DNA from: Mytilus californianus
Taxonomy: Eukaryota; Mollusca; Bivalvia; Mytilida; Mytilidae
Direction: 5' to 3'
DNA: 64,000 nucleotides
Assembly (NCBI RefSeq): GCF_021869535.1
Contig: NW_026262690.1
Location: 13,569,501 to 13,633,500, forward strand
The notes under the pieces were generated by a model that saw nothing but the letters and a program-made list of their open reading frames with translations, had not been told where the DNA came from and ran no database searches. The position numbers and the translations under genes were made by a program. Of the stretch, positions 35,251 to 47,730 are shown piece by piece; positions within the stretch are counted from its first letter, which is position 1; the number at the start of each line of letters is the position of its first letter.

Positions 35251-37020
35251 TAATAGAAAACACAATTGTTACATAACATTTTCTACTAAAGGTCTTTGGG
35301 ACTGATGGAGTCCAGCAGTTACTGACCTGCATTTGACGGTGTCAACTCAGGTAAAAAACATCTCTTATTAGCATATCAAAGGTCTAGACATACTAGTAAT
35401 TAATTAACTGTAACAATTGTAATTGTATTTTAACACCAGTGAAAAATAAAGGGACATAAAAATCCCTATGTTTTGTTTTAACTAGCAAAAGTAAGTACCA
35501 CATGTGGGGTACTGGTGTGGGGTATCTGTCACTGAGAAAACAACTCAGCCACCTAATAAAATAAATGTGGATAGTGTCCACATGTGGACACAGATGATGC
35601 CCCCGCTTGCATATCATATAGTTATAAAGGGACGTAACTGAAGAACGGTAAAAGTGACACTACCCAAATTTGAACTTGATCTGAGTTTTGTGGTAATAAG
35701 CATTGTGTGTAAGTCTCATAACATTTGGTTGAGGCTAACTTAAGTAGAGAACAGAAACTAAAAATTCAGCAATTTTTCTATTTGTAAACATGCATAACTC
35801 TAGAACAGTTGTGTATAAGTTTTATAACATTTGGTTGAGACAAACTAAAGTTTGAGAACGGAAACGAAAAATTCAGCAATTTTTATGTTTATAAAGGGAC
35901 ATAACTCAAGAATGGTAAAAGAGTCGCCACCAAATTTCGTACTTAATCTGTATTATGTAGTAATAAGCTTTCTGTATAAGTTTTATAACATTTGGTTGAG
36001 GCAAACTAAAGTTAAAAAACAGAAACAAAAAATTTGTACTTGATCTTAGTTTTGTGGTAATGAATATTGTGTATAGGTTTCATAATGTTTGGTTGGGGCA
36101 AACTTAAGTTACAGAATGGAAACTAAAAATTTTGATTTATAAAGGGGCATAACTCAATAATGGTTAAAGTGACACTACCCAAATTCAACTCGATTTGTGT
36201 TTTATCAGTGGAAGTCAAAATTAAACATTGCATTGTATAAAGCATTGATTGTAGTTGATTCAACTATAATGATGGACAAAGGAAGATAACTCCAATTTTA
36301 AAAATTACTTGATATTTAGAAGAAACTAAAATTTTTGCAATTTTTCCATTTAAAAAGGGATATAACTCTAGAACGGTTAAAGTGACGCCACCAAAATTCA
36401 AACTTGATCTGTGTTTTGTGGTAATAAGCATTGTGTTTAAGTTTGATATTATTTGGTTGAGGCAAACTTAAGTAAGAGAACAGAAACTAAAAATTTTGCA
36501 ATTTTTCCATTTATAAAGGGGCATAACTCTAGAACGGTTAAAGTGATGCCACCAAAATTCAAATTTGATCTGTGTTTTGTAGTAATAAGCATTGTGTATA
36601 AGTTTCATAACATTTGGTTGAGGCAAACTCAAGTTAGAGAACGGAAACCAATTTTGGGACATACGTACAGACGTACAAGGGTAAAACTTAATGCCCCCAC
36701 CGCGACGGTGGGGGCATAAAAAGACATGAGGGGTACGTGTGGGGTATCTGTCAATGAGACAACATCTCAGCTACACAATAAACCAAGACATCAATGACTG
36801 TCAAAAATCATGAGGAATAAATATTTTGAAATGGTATGATTTTTATATTTATTATAGGGAAACAAATTTCAACCCTTCCAGATTAATATTTGAATTTTTC
36901 TATTCAGATTAATCATAAAGTCTTACGAAAGTATTCAATCCATTATTAACCCTTATTTTAAGCTTCCTGTACGGAACCATCTTGGGAGTTATGGGAAAAT
37001 AATCAAGCATTACAATTAAG
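35251..37020. repeat. Family-D modular repeat ending in a perfect GCCCCCACC hairpin
   Basis: From about 35630 to 36720, modules of about 190 bp repeat (aaagggacataactc, ggtaaaagtgac, ttgatctgtgttttgtggta, acatttggttgaggcaaac). The right end reads ggacatacgtacagacgtac, then a hairpin (atgcccccaccgcgacggtg, closing with gggggcat) at about 36691-36717. The shorter copy at 8281-8830 shares this end. 35251-35630 and 36721-37020 are AT-rich with no recognised structure. Confidence 0.6.
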
Positions 37021-37316
37021 AATTATTTGTCAAGGATAATTCTGCTGTCCACTTATATCACAATTATCTTCTGAAACTCTGATTTAGCAATAGGAGACAG
37101 TCCAATTGATCTTACAACTTATTTAGAAATAATACAGTCGGAGGCACTTAAGCACAAAAAGGAATTGCAACTACAAGGATTAAATTGATGTTTTAAACTC
37201 ATAAACTTAAATGGAATTCTCCATCCATGAACATTTCATAAATCATTACTTCAACTTTCACATGTTTCTCCTTTACACTTATTTAGCCACAAGAATTTCA
37301 TACAACTTCATATTAA
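37021..37316. repeat. 296-bp direct repeat, left copy
   Basis: Begins aattatttgtcaaggataat and ends acaacttcatattaa. It matches 38835-39130 at an exact offset of 1814 bp with one substitution seen (ccatccatga here, ccaaccatga there). It flanks the tyrosine-recombinase remnant. Confidence 0.92.
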
Positions 37317-38834
37317 TTCGTGTACACTATGGAAGTGGACCCCTCCCCCATTATTCCCGTGTATACCTTGGCCTTATATAAATGTAGTGTGTATGTGTGA
37401 CAACTAATGTGAACTCATAAATGGTGGGGTGCTATAACATGGTTTGAAGCAAGATCAGATCTTATACAGCCACTGCAAGAACCAAGCTGAATAGAGTCTC
37501 ATACTCCTACCGTCATGTATAACCACATAGACATAGGTAGAGGAAAACATAATACAGGTTTGGGCAAATAACCACAGTTTAATTAATCTTTGCATCATAT
37601 ATAAAGACAATTAACAATGAAACAATAATATTTTCATTTTGCACAAACAGTCTTTGAAAAATCTGTGGTACTCCAAATGAAACGCCCAAACCAAATAGTA
37701 GAAAGTAGAAGTTACTGTTGAAGGGCTTTAGCAAAGGACTTCATCACTTGTTGTTGGTAGGAAAAGGAAGGGTCCAGATACCTTTTGTATGTATCACTTT
37801 TCCAGTCACCTTGGGCTTGTATTAATTCCCCTGGAATCCCACATTGAAAGGCAAATGATGCTCCACCCCTGCAAAAACTATGGCCTGAATACTGTGTTGG
37901 GTCAATGCCTATTTCCTTCAAAGAATCTTTTAACCTGGTAAGAAAGCTAGAGTGAGTTAGAGGAACAATCTGTCCGCCTTCTTTGAAAAAAAACGCAGGA
38001 CATGAGGCTATATACCAGATGGGACTAACTTAAAACTTAACATTAAGGCCTGAGCTGGACAAAGTGGAGAATTTCTAATAGCCGGTAATGGTACCTCCAA
38101 TGACCTTTCAGAGAACTGAATAGTTTTAGTCTTATTAAGGTGTAATATAACACCTTCAGGGTGAAATTGAATATTTTGTCTGCTTAAATGCCTATTTGGA
38201 TCAAAGTCTTGTAAAGATGGCACTAACAAATTAGATTTCCTGAAAAAGGAAAAGAAGGCAACAAGGCAAGCTGCCCAAAAAGTCACATCTTTGGTGCTGT
38301 TAAAATTAATAGTGCCAAAAATTTGAAACAAAATTTATGGAGTTATAGGTAACTTTGCTTGCCTTGCATCGCCTAAAACCCGCCTTGCACCTTTCAGCAC
38401 ATTAGTGATATAGTGATGGTCAATGGGGGATGGCAGATTTGCCTCCAAATGTAAAATTCTAACAATAGACAAATAATTACATATAGAGTTGTATTGAAGG
38501 CGACAGGATAAATGTGCAATATATCTAGCTAAATTATCCCTAGTTAATGGAATTAAAGGTATTTGTATTAATTTACAAAAAGATACATAAGACTTTAAAT
38601 AAGTCAAATATGTCTTTTTAGTTGACTCTGCATAAGTGTGACACTGGAAATTGAGGACAATGTCATCAAGAGCTGCTTTCTCCCTGGAGCCCGGTAACCC
38701 TAGACAAAAGAAAATCAAGGGAGTTACCAGACATATGTGATTTTAGATCATGCACATACAAAGGACAAGGCAAATAAAAACGCATAAACGATTCGCACAT
38801 AGAGCGCACATGCAAACGAGAGATCATATCAGCT
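37317..38834. mobile_element. 1.5-kb segment enclosed by direct repeats, carrying the recombinase remnant
   Basis: The segment begins ttcgtgtacactatggaagt and ends agagatcatatcagct. It is enclosed by the 296-bp direct repeats. Apart from the recombinase it holds a C-rich patch (ggacccctcccccattattc) at about 37338-37357. I see no terminal inverted repeats. Whether the direct repeats belong to the element (LTR-like or split direct repeats) or arose by a later duplication is not settled by the sequence. Confidence 0.55.
37712..38718 (-). pseudogene. Tyrosine recombinase/integrase of a mobile element, decayed
   Basis: Read on the minus strand. An N-terminal SAM-like core-binding domain (38335-38718) contains TYAESTKKTYLTYLKSYVSF. 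An in-frame TAA follows at 38335-38337. The catalytic domain (38008-38331) contains AFFSFFRKSNLL, with the first catalytic Arg. A frameshift near 38000 is followed by the C-terminal part (37712-37921), with YSGHSFCRGGASFAF (the H-x-x-x-R pair), GDWKSD (the Trp position) and YKRYLDP (the nucleophile Tyr). The R-H-R-W-Y set is therefore all recognisable despite two lesions. The total of about 330 residues is normal for such recombinases. Solitary metazoan tyrosine recombinases of this kind are found in Crypton-like and DIRS/Ngaro-like elements; I cannot decide between them, as no reverse transcriptase is present. Confidence 0.85.
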
Positions 38835-39130
38835 AATTATTTGTCAAGGATAATTCTGCTGTCCACTTATATCACAATTATCTTCTGAAACTCTGATTTA
38901 GCAATAGGAGACAGTCCAATTGATCTTACAACTTATTTAGAAATAATACAGTCGGAGGCACTTAAGCACAAAAAGGAATTGCAACTACAAGGATTAAATT
39001 GATGTTTTAAACTCATAAACTTAAATGGAATTCTCCAACCATGAACATTTCATAAATCATTACTTCAACTTTCACATGTTTCTCCTTTACACTTATTTAG
39101 CCACAAGAATTTCATACAACTTCATATTAA
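38835..39130. repeat. 296-bp direct repeat, right copy
   Basis: The partner of 37021-37316, with one substitution. It is followed by apparently unrelated sequence (atctgctactgtcctcaaaa). Confidence 0.92.
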
Positions 39131-40224
39131 ATCTGCTACTGTCCTCAAAACCAGTCAATCTGATCAAATAAATGGAAAAACAATAATATGTTTGCTTTTT
39201 CAAATACAGTCATGTAAACTCGGGTAACATTGGAAATTATTTGAAGTTTATAATATCTAAAGTACAAATTTTAGATATAAAGTAATAAAAAATATTTTGA
39301 TATTGCATATAAGGTAAATTTCACCATAACCAATGAAAACAAATCCTGACTGTTACTTAATTGTCTCTAAGATAGTATGGTAAGCATGCAACAAGAACTT
39401 TGAAAATGGAACTCTTGGTCCATTTAAGTAATATATATATATATAGGAATTCTGCATCAAATTAAAAGTTTTGTTTTACATCAACATAAGATCAAATTTT
39501 CATAACCAAAAAAACACAACATTTTTTAAAAACAATGTGTGGGGTAAACAAAGATTTTTTAAAGATTTTAGTGATTTCAATAAATTTCTTAGCAGTCAAA
39601 TGTTCCATGGCCTACACTTAGAGTATAATACTACACATCAATAGAATGTTTCAAATAGCTTTAATAATAAAAGGCGTGAGAATTCATTCAACAGGACTAA
39701 TATTGCTGAATATATTTTCCCTAAAATTAATTACTTCAAAGAAATTATATCTGTTTTTCCTGTAGATGTTATAGCGAGGCATTATTGAAACTGTTTCCCA
39801 ACTTGGTACGTAATTATAAAAACATCTGACTACTTATTAAAAGGAATATGACCTTTCCCTCCTTGAACACAGTTGATTCCAGGATATGACCTTTTCCTAC
39901 TTGAACACAGATGATTCCAATCAGCCATATTGTCAACTTTCAACAGAAATCATACAATTAGATCAAATCACTTTCATTTCTTATTTGAATTGTTGATGCA
40001 AATTAAACAGTTACAGTCTTCAAACCGTGATCACGTTTGGCAGATTTGAGAGAAGAATCTAGTATTGATCAAGTTTGAATGAGGATTTGTGCAATCACCC
40101 AAAATTAATTATGCCATTAGCATGTTATGCTGGGAACTATTTAATTCTCAAATGCAGCTGAATGATTACCTTAAAATAAGGACAGATAAATCAAAAAATA
40201 GGAAAAAAATTTGTTAAATGGATT
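39131..40224. other. Single-copy intron sequence
   Basis: AT-rich, with a short atatatatatat run near 39431-39444. No exon or repeat boundary is recognised. Confidence 0.4.
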
Positions 40225-43200
40225 AAAAAATATATGGACTAAAAAGTTGTTGCTTTCAAAATATATGGACTAAAAAGTTGTTGCTTACAAAATATATGGA
40301 CTAAAAAGTTGCTGCTTAAAAAAAATATGGACTAAAAGTTGCTGTTTACAAAATATATGGACTAAAAAGTTGCAGCTTACAAAATATATGGACTAAAAAG
40401 TTGTTGCTTAAAAAACATATGGACTAAAAGTTGCTGTTTACAAAATATATGGACTAAAAAGTTGCAGCTTACAAAATATATGGACTAAAAAGTTGCTGCT
40501 TACAAAATATATGGACTAAAAAGTTGTTGCTTAAAAAACATATGGACTAAAAGTTGCTGTTTACAAAATATATGGACTAAAAAGTTGCAGCTTACAAAAT
40601 ATATGGACTAAAAAGTTGCTGCTTACAAAATATATGGACTAAAAAGTTGTTGCTTAAAAAACATATGGACTAAAAGTTGCTGTTTACAAAATATATGGAC
40701 TAAAAAGTTGCAGCTTACAAAATATATGGACTAAAAAGTTGCTGCTTACAAAATATATGGACTAAAAAGTTGTTGCTTAAAAAACATATGGACTAAAAGT
40801 TGCTGTTTACAAAATATATGGACTGAAAAGTTGCTGTTTAAAAAACATATGGACTAAAAGTTGCTGCTTACAAAATATATGGACTAAAAAGTTGCTGTTT
40901 AAAAAACATATGGACTAAAAGTTGCTGCTTACAAAATATATGGACTGAAAAGTTGCTGTTTACAAAATATATGGACTAAAAAGTTGCAGCTTACAAAATA
41001 TATGGACTAAAAAGTTGCTGCTTACAAAATATATGGACTAAAAAGTTGTTGCTTAAAAAACATATGGACTAAAAGTTGCTGTTTACAAAATATATGGACT
41101 AAAAAGTTGCAGCTTACAAAATATATGGACTAAAAAGTTGCTGCTTACAAAATATATGGACTAAAAAGTTGTTGCTTAAAAAACATATGGACTAAAAGTT
41201 GCTGTTTACAAAATATATGGACTAAAAAGTTGCAGCTTACAAAATATATGGACTAAAAAGTTGCTGCTTTCAAAATATATAGACTAAGAAGTTGCTGTTT
41301 ACAAAATATATAGACTAAAAAGTTGTTGCTTTCAAAATATATAGACTAAGAAGTTGCTGTTTACAAAATATATAGACTAAAAAGTTGTTGCTTTCAAAAT
41401 ATATGGACTAAAAAGTTGCTGCTTACAAAATATATGGACTAAAAAGTTGCTGCTTAAAAAACATATGGACTAAAAGTTGCTGCTTACAAAATATATGGAC
41501 TAAAAAGTTGCTGCTTAAAAAACATATGGACTAAAAGTTGCTGTTTACAAAATATATGGACTAAAAAGTTGCAGCTTACAAAATATATGGACTAAAAAGT
41601 TGTTGCTTAAAAAACATATGGACTAAAAGTTGCTGTTTACAAAATATATGGACTAAAAAGTTGCAGCTTACAAAATATATGGACTAAAAAGTTGCTGCTT
41701 ACAAAATATATGGACTAAAAAGTTGTTGCTTAAAAAACATATGGACTAAAAGTTGCTGTTTACAAAATATATGGACTAAAAAGTTGCAGCTTACAAAATA
41801 TATGGACTAAAAAGTTGCTGCTTACAAAATATATGGACTAAAAAGTTGTTGCTTAAAAAACATATGGACTAAAAGTTGCTGTTTACAAAATATATGGACT
41901 AAAAAGTTGCAGCTTACAAAATATATGGACTAAAAAGTTGCTGCTTACAAAATATATGGACTAAAAAGTTGTTGCTTAAAAAACATATGGACTAAAAGTT
42001 GCTGTTTACAAAATATATGGACTAAAAAGTTGCAGCTTACAAAATATATGGACTAAAAAGTTGCTGCTTTCAAAATATATAGACTAAGAAGTTGCTGTTT
42101 ACAAAATATATAGACTAAAAAGTTGTTGCTTTCAAAATATATAGACTAAGAAGTTGCTGTTTACAAAATATATAGACTAAAAAGTTGTTGCTTTCAAAAT
42201 ATATGGACTAAAAAGTTGCTGCTTACAAAATATATGGACTAAAAGTTGTTGCTTAAAAATATATGGACTAAAAGTTGCTGTTTACAAAATATATGGACTG
42301 AAAAGTTGCTGTTTAAAAAACATATTGACTAAAAGTTGCTGTTTACAAAATATATGGACTGAAAAGTTGCTGTTTAAAAAACATATGGACTAAAAGTTGC
42401 TGCTTACAAAATATATGGACTAAAAAGTTGCTGTTTAAAAAACATATGGACTAAAAGTTGCTGCTTACAAAATATATGGACTGAAAAGTTGCTGTTTACA
42501 AAATATATGGACTAAAAAGTTGCAGCTTACAAAATATATGGACTAAAAAGTTGCTGCTTACAAAATATATGGACTAAAAAGTTGTTGCTTAAAAAACATA
42601 TGGACTAAAAGTTGCTGTTTACAAAATATATGGACTAAAAAGTTGCAGCTTACAAAATATATGGACTAAAAAGTTGCTGCTTACAAAATATATGGACTAA
42701 AAAGTTGTTGCTTAAAAAACATATGGACTAAAAGTTGCTGTTTACAAAATATATGGACTAAAAAGTTGCAGCTTACAAAATATATGGACTAAAAAGTTGC
42801 TGCTTTCAAAATATATAGACTAAGAAGTTGCTGTTTACAAAATATATAGACTAAAAAGTTGTTGCTTTCAAAATATATAGACTAAGAAGTTGCTGTTTAC
42901 AAAATATATAGACTAAAAAGTTGTTGCTTTCAAAATATATGGACTAAAAAGTTGCTGCTTACAAAATATATGGACTAAAAGTTGTTGCTTAAAAAATATA
43001 TGGACTAAAAGTTGCTGTTTACAAAATATATGGACTGAAAAGTTGCTGTTTAAAAAACATATTGACTAAAAGTTGCTGTTTACAAAATATATGGACTGAA
43101 AAGTTGCTGTTTAAAAAACATATGGACTAAATGTTGCTGCTTACAAAATATATGGACTAAAAAGTTGCTGTTTAAAAAACATATGGACTAAAAGTTGCTG

Positions 43201-43740
43201 CTTACAAAATATATGGACTGAAAAGTTGCTGTTTAAAAAACATATGGACTAAAAGTTGCTGCTTACAAAATATAAAGACTAAAAAGTTGCAGCTTACAAA
43301 ATATATGGACTAAAAAGTTGCTGCTTAAAAAACATATGGACTAAAAGTTGCTGCTTACAAAATATATGGACTAAAAAGTTGCTGTTTAAAAAATATATGG
43401 ACTAAACGTTGCTGCTTACAAAATATAAAGACTAAAAAGTTGCAGCTTACAAAATATATGGACTAAAAAGTTGCTGCTTAAAAAACATATGGACTAAAAA
43501 GTTGCTGCTTAAAAAACATATGGACTAAAAGTTGCAGCTTACAAAACATATGGACTAAAAGTTGCTGCTTACCATATATATGGACTAAAAAGTTGCAGCT
43601 TACAAAATATATGGACTAAAAGTTGCTGCTTACCATATATATGGACTAAAAAGTTGCAGCTTACAAAATTTATGGACTAAAAGTTGCTGCTTAAAAAACT
43701 ATGGACTAAAAAGATGCTGCTTAAAAAATATACATAATCT
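40225..43740. repeat. 31-bp tandem array (over 110 copies) with higher-order structure
   Basis: The basic unit is acaaaatatatggactaaaa then agttgctgctt (31 bp, some 30 bp). Variants alternate in a regular order (gttgcagctt, gttgctgctt, gttgttgctt followed by aaaaaacat, gttgctgttt), giving a four-unit set of about 123 bp. A diagnostic block (gctttcaaaatatatagact, then aagaagttgctgttt) occurs near 41261, 42061 and 42797, spacings of 800 and 736 bp, showing duplication of long segments. Both edges fade into divergent units. Confidence 0.93.
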
Positions 43741-45580
43741 AAAGAGTTTAAACCTTTAATTCAAAATAAAAATCTTGTGAAATTCTTTTACAAATTTACA
43801 AAATAAATGTTTTTTTTATTAATACCACACTGTATTACACTTTTTGAATAAATGTTATGTACCATAACAGAATATATACTACCAGCAGGGGTTAAAAAAA
43901 TTTATTACAGCTCACAAGCCTAGGACTTATTAGTAGCAGGCTTTTACTAGTCCTGTTGATAGAACTGCTAGCCCTGTGTCATATGGTATTTTGAACCCCA
44001 TGGAAAATTGACCCTGGGGTCTACGATAAAATGACCCCCCCCCCCCCCCCCCCCCCCAATGGTAAATTGAACCCCCCTGTGTGGAAAATTGACCCCCCCC
44101 CTCGATAAATTGAACCCCCTTGTTTTTTCATTCTAGATAATTATTAGAACATTATACATTATTTTAAAGCTTATTATAGATTGAAAATCAGACATACAAA
44201 TATAAATTTTCCATGGTAGGAAAAAAAATACCATGTCTTGGTATAAGTGCTCTGAACATGCTGAAGTCTTTACATACAAAATTTCATTCAAAATACTTAT
44301 TGAAGCATTATGACTAGACCATGTACCTTGAATGCTTTGATTATCTGAAATCCTAACATATAAAGGGAGTTAAATTTCCTGTGGTAAAAAAGGGGGAGGG
44401 GTCAAATTACCATGGCTTAGTAAAATTGTTAAAACATCTTTACAAAATGATATATATGTACCATATATTAATAAGAGTATTGAAACTTTGAAAAGTAGTT
44501 TGAAATAATTTGATTTTTGAAATTGGAGGTGTATAGACAAGGGGGTTCATGGCAAGGGGGTGGGGTCAAAATACCATATCTAAGAAAAATTGTTAAAAAA
44601 TCTTTTCCAACATGTTTCATATATATCAAATACTAGTTACAGCATTATAACTATGTAAAATAGTTTGAATAGAAATGATTTTTGAAATTTGAGGTGTAAA
44701 GAGGGGGTTCATGCATCAATACTATGGCAGGGGGATCAAAATACCATGGCTAGGTAAAATTTTAAAAATATCTTTTCCAGCATATTAATTACATACAAAC
44801 TACTTATTGGACTATCATTACTGTGTAAAGGAGTAATAATAGCTAGATTTTTAAAATTAGAGGTCTATAGTAGGGAGTTCAATATACCATGGCAGGGGGG
44901 TTAAAATACCATGGCTAGGTAAAATTTTCAAAATATCTTTTCCAGCATGTTAAATACATACCAACTACTTATTGGAGTATTATTACTATGTAAATCAGTT
45001 AGAATAGCAAAAAAATTTGAAATTAGAGGACCATAGTAGGGGGTTCAATATACCATTGCAGGGGGTCAAAATACCATGGCTAAGTAAAATTCATAAAACA
45101 TCTTTTCCAGCATGTTAAATACATACAAACTACTTATTGAACCCCCTACTAAAGACCTCCAATTTGAAAAAATCATAGCCAAAATATTGTACATTAGATA
45201 ATCTGCAATACTATTTATCTAAAACAGGGGGGTTCAATTTCCATGGTGGGGTTCAAAATACCATATGGGAAAAATTACCCAGGGGTCAAAATACCATGCG
45301 GTATAATGACCTCTACATGCATGAAAAGATATTTTAAAATTTTTACTTTGCCATGGTATTTTGACCCCCCTACCATGGTATATTGAACCCCTACTATAGA
45401 CCTTTAAATTTAAAAATTCTAGCTGTTATAACTCTTTTACATAGTAATTATACTCCAATAAGTAGTTGGTATGTATTTTACTTGCTTGAAAAGATGTTTT
45501 GAAAATTTTATTTAGCCATGGTATTTTGACCCCCCTGCCATGGTATATTGAACCCCCTACTATAGCTCCAGTTTAAAACA
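43741..45580. repeat. Family-G repeat: CCATGG/GGGGGTTCAA modules in both orientations
   Basis: A homopolymer of 23 C lies at 44035-44057. Around it are modules made of accatggtattttgacccc, attgaaccccc and their complements. From about 44390 to 45140 about five modules of 170-190 bp run in one orientation (gggggttca...ccatggc, aaaatcttttccagcatgtt, aaactacttattgga). From about 45340 to 45560 the orientation is reversed, so the block forms an inverted repeat. A family-A element is inserted at 45581, and family G resumes at 46907-47130. No gene is present. Confidence 0.7.
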
Positions 45581-46906
45581 AGAGGCTCTAAAGAGCCTGT
45601 GTCGCTCACCTTGGTCTATGTGCATATTAAACAATGGACACAGATCGATTCATGACAAAATTGTGTTTTGGTGATGGTGATGTGTTTGTAGATCCTACTT
45701 TACTGAACATTCTTGCTCCTTACTATTATCTCTATCTATAATGAACTTGGCCCAGTAGTTACAGTGGAAAATATTTTGTAAAAATTTACAAAAATTTACA
45801 AAATTTATGAAAATTGTAAAAAATTGACTATAAAGGGCAATAACTCCTTAAGGGGTCAATTGACAATTTTGGTCATGTTGACTTATTTATAGATCTAACT
45901 TTGCTGTACATTATTGCTGTTTACAGTTTATCTCTATCTATAATAAAATTCAAGATAATAACCAAAAGCTGCAAAATTTTCTTAAAATTACCAATTCAGG
46001 GGCAGCAACCCAACAACATGTTGCCTGATTGGTCTGAAAATTTCAGGGCAGATAAATCTTGACCTAATGAACAATATTATACCATCAGATTTGCTCTGAA
46101 TGCTTTGGTTTCAGAGATATGAGCCAAAAACTGCATTTTACCCTATGTATTATTTTTTTGCCATGTCGGCCATCTTGGTTTGCGGGCAGGGTCATCGGAC
46201 ACATTTTTTAAACTAGATACCCTAATGATGATTGTGGACAATTTTGGTTAAATTTGTCTTAGTAGTTTCAGAGGAGAAGATTTTTGTAAAAGATTACAAA
46301 AATTTATGAAAAATGGTTAAAAATTGACTATAAAGGGCAATAACTCCTTAAGGGGTCAACTGACCATTTTGGTCAAGTTGACTTATTTGTAGATCATACT
46401 TTGCTGAACATTATTGCTGTTTACAGTTTATCTCTATCTATAATAATATTCAAGATAATAACCAAAAACGGCAAAATTTCCTTAAAATTACCAATTCAGG
46501 GGCAGCAACCCAACAACGGGTTGTCCGATTCATCTGAAAATTTCAGGGCAGATAGATCTTGACCTGATAAACAATTTTACCCCATGTCAGATTTGCTCTA
46601 AATGCTTTGGTTTCTGAGATATAAGCCAAAATCTGCATTTTACCCCTATGTTCTATTTTTAGCCATGGTGGCCATCTTGGTTGGTTGGCGGGGTCATCGG
46701 ACACATTTTTTAAACTAGATACCCCAATGATGATTGTGGCCAAGTTTGGTCAAATTTGGCCCAGTAGTTTCAGAGGAGAAGATTTTTGTAAAAGTTTACG
46801 GACGACGGACGACGGACGCAGGACGACGGACGCAGGACGACGGACGACGGACGCAAAGTGATGAGAAAAGCTCACTTGACCTTTCAGGTCAGGTGAGCTA
46901 AAAAAG
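45581..46906 (+). repeat. Family-A interspersed repeat, complete copy inserted into family G
   Basis: The left end is agaggctctaaagagcctg, and the right-end hairpin is gctcacttgacctttcaggt, closing in gtgagctaaaaa. There are two modules of about 500 bp and a minisatellite of gacggacgacggacgcagga repeats at about 46800-46855. The flanking family-G sequence (cagtttaaaac on the left, ggtcatagccaacaaattg on the right) is seen uninterrupted at about 45160-45195 (ccaatttgaaaaaatcatag), which shows that this copy arrived as a discrete insertion. Confidence 0.82.
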
Positions 46907-47518
46907 GTCATAGCCAACAAATTGTAAATTAGATAATCTGCAATACTATTTATCTAAAACAGGGGGGTTCAATTTTCCATGGTGGGGTTCAAAATACCAT
47001 GCAGTATAATGACCTCGGGGTCACTTTTCAGGGGGTCAAAATACCATATGACACCGGGGTCAATTTTCCATATGGTATTTTGACTCCGGGTTCACTTTTC
47101 AGGGGGTTCAAAATACCATATGACACCGGGCTTCTTACAAATATTTGAGTCAGCTGGACATTTTCTTCTGATTCAGATTTTAATTCCGTAAGACTTAGTG
47201 ACAAAGGCAATCATTGGAAAAATATTGGCATCATAACGATATTAAACTTCAGACGACATGCCCCCCCCCCAAGAAAAACCACGATACGACACCAACAAAA
47301 TCTCGTCATGATGTCTTTATACGATTGGGAATTTTAGAGCTGAAAATTGGAAAAAAAAAGAGCATATTTCTCTTTGGGATTGGGGCCCAAATTCAGACTC
47401 AAAATGAGGGTTGGAAAATCCCTGATTTCTTTTTAAAAGCACAAATTTTTTTCAAGTAGTCGTTCATGAAAATGAGGTCAAGGACAATGGACATATGATT
47501 GATAGAATCTTCGTAACA
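46907..47518. repeat. Family-G remainder and left half of a family-F repeat
   Basis: About 46907-47130 continues family G (gataatctgcaatactattt, then gggggttcaattttccatgg). After about 47215 there is a short C-run (cccccccccc near 47263-47272) and AT-rich sequence. About 47461-47527 (catgaaaatgaggtcaagga, caatggacatatg) is the left half of a family-F repeat split by the Mutator-like element. Confidence 0.6.
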
Positions 47519-47527
47519 TAAGGTATC

Positions 47528-47730
47528 GGGTCCCGGTAAAGTGAGAAACGGAACAGAAACGAAACAGAGCGAAACGAAACGAAACATGGCGAAACGAAAC
47601 GAAACACAGCGAAACGAAACGAAACACGACGAAACGATACGAAACTTGTAAATTGAGAAAGGAAACACAACGAAACGAAACAAAATCTGTATTTTGAGGA
47701 ACGACCTATAGAAAAATCTTCCTGACATAG
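47528..47730 (+). repeat. Left terminal inverted repeat of the Mutator-like element
   Basis: Successive blocks are built from gaaacgaaac separated by variable spacers (cagagc, catggc, cacagc, cacgac). The inner boundary is near cttcctgacatagccg. It pairs with 51925-52125 with few differences; a first one is gagcgaaacg here against gagcaaaacg in the reverse complement of the right copy. Repetitive frames across it are not genes. Confidence 0.88.

Noticed and set aside
34977..35332. Three overlapping minus-strand hydrophobic repetitive frames
   Set aside because: They are readings of the 40-bp array in three frames. The period is not a multiple of three, so the same peptide motif rotates through frames.
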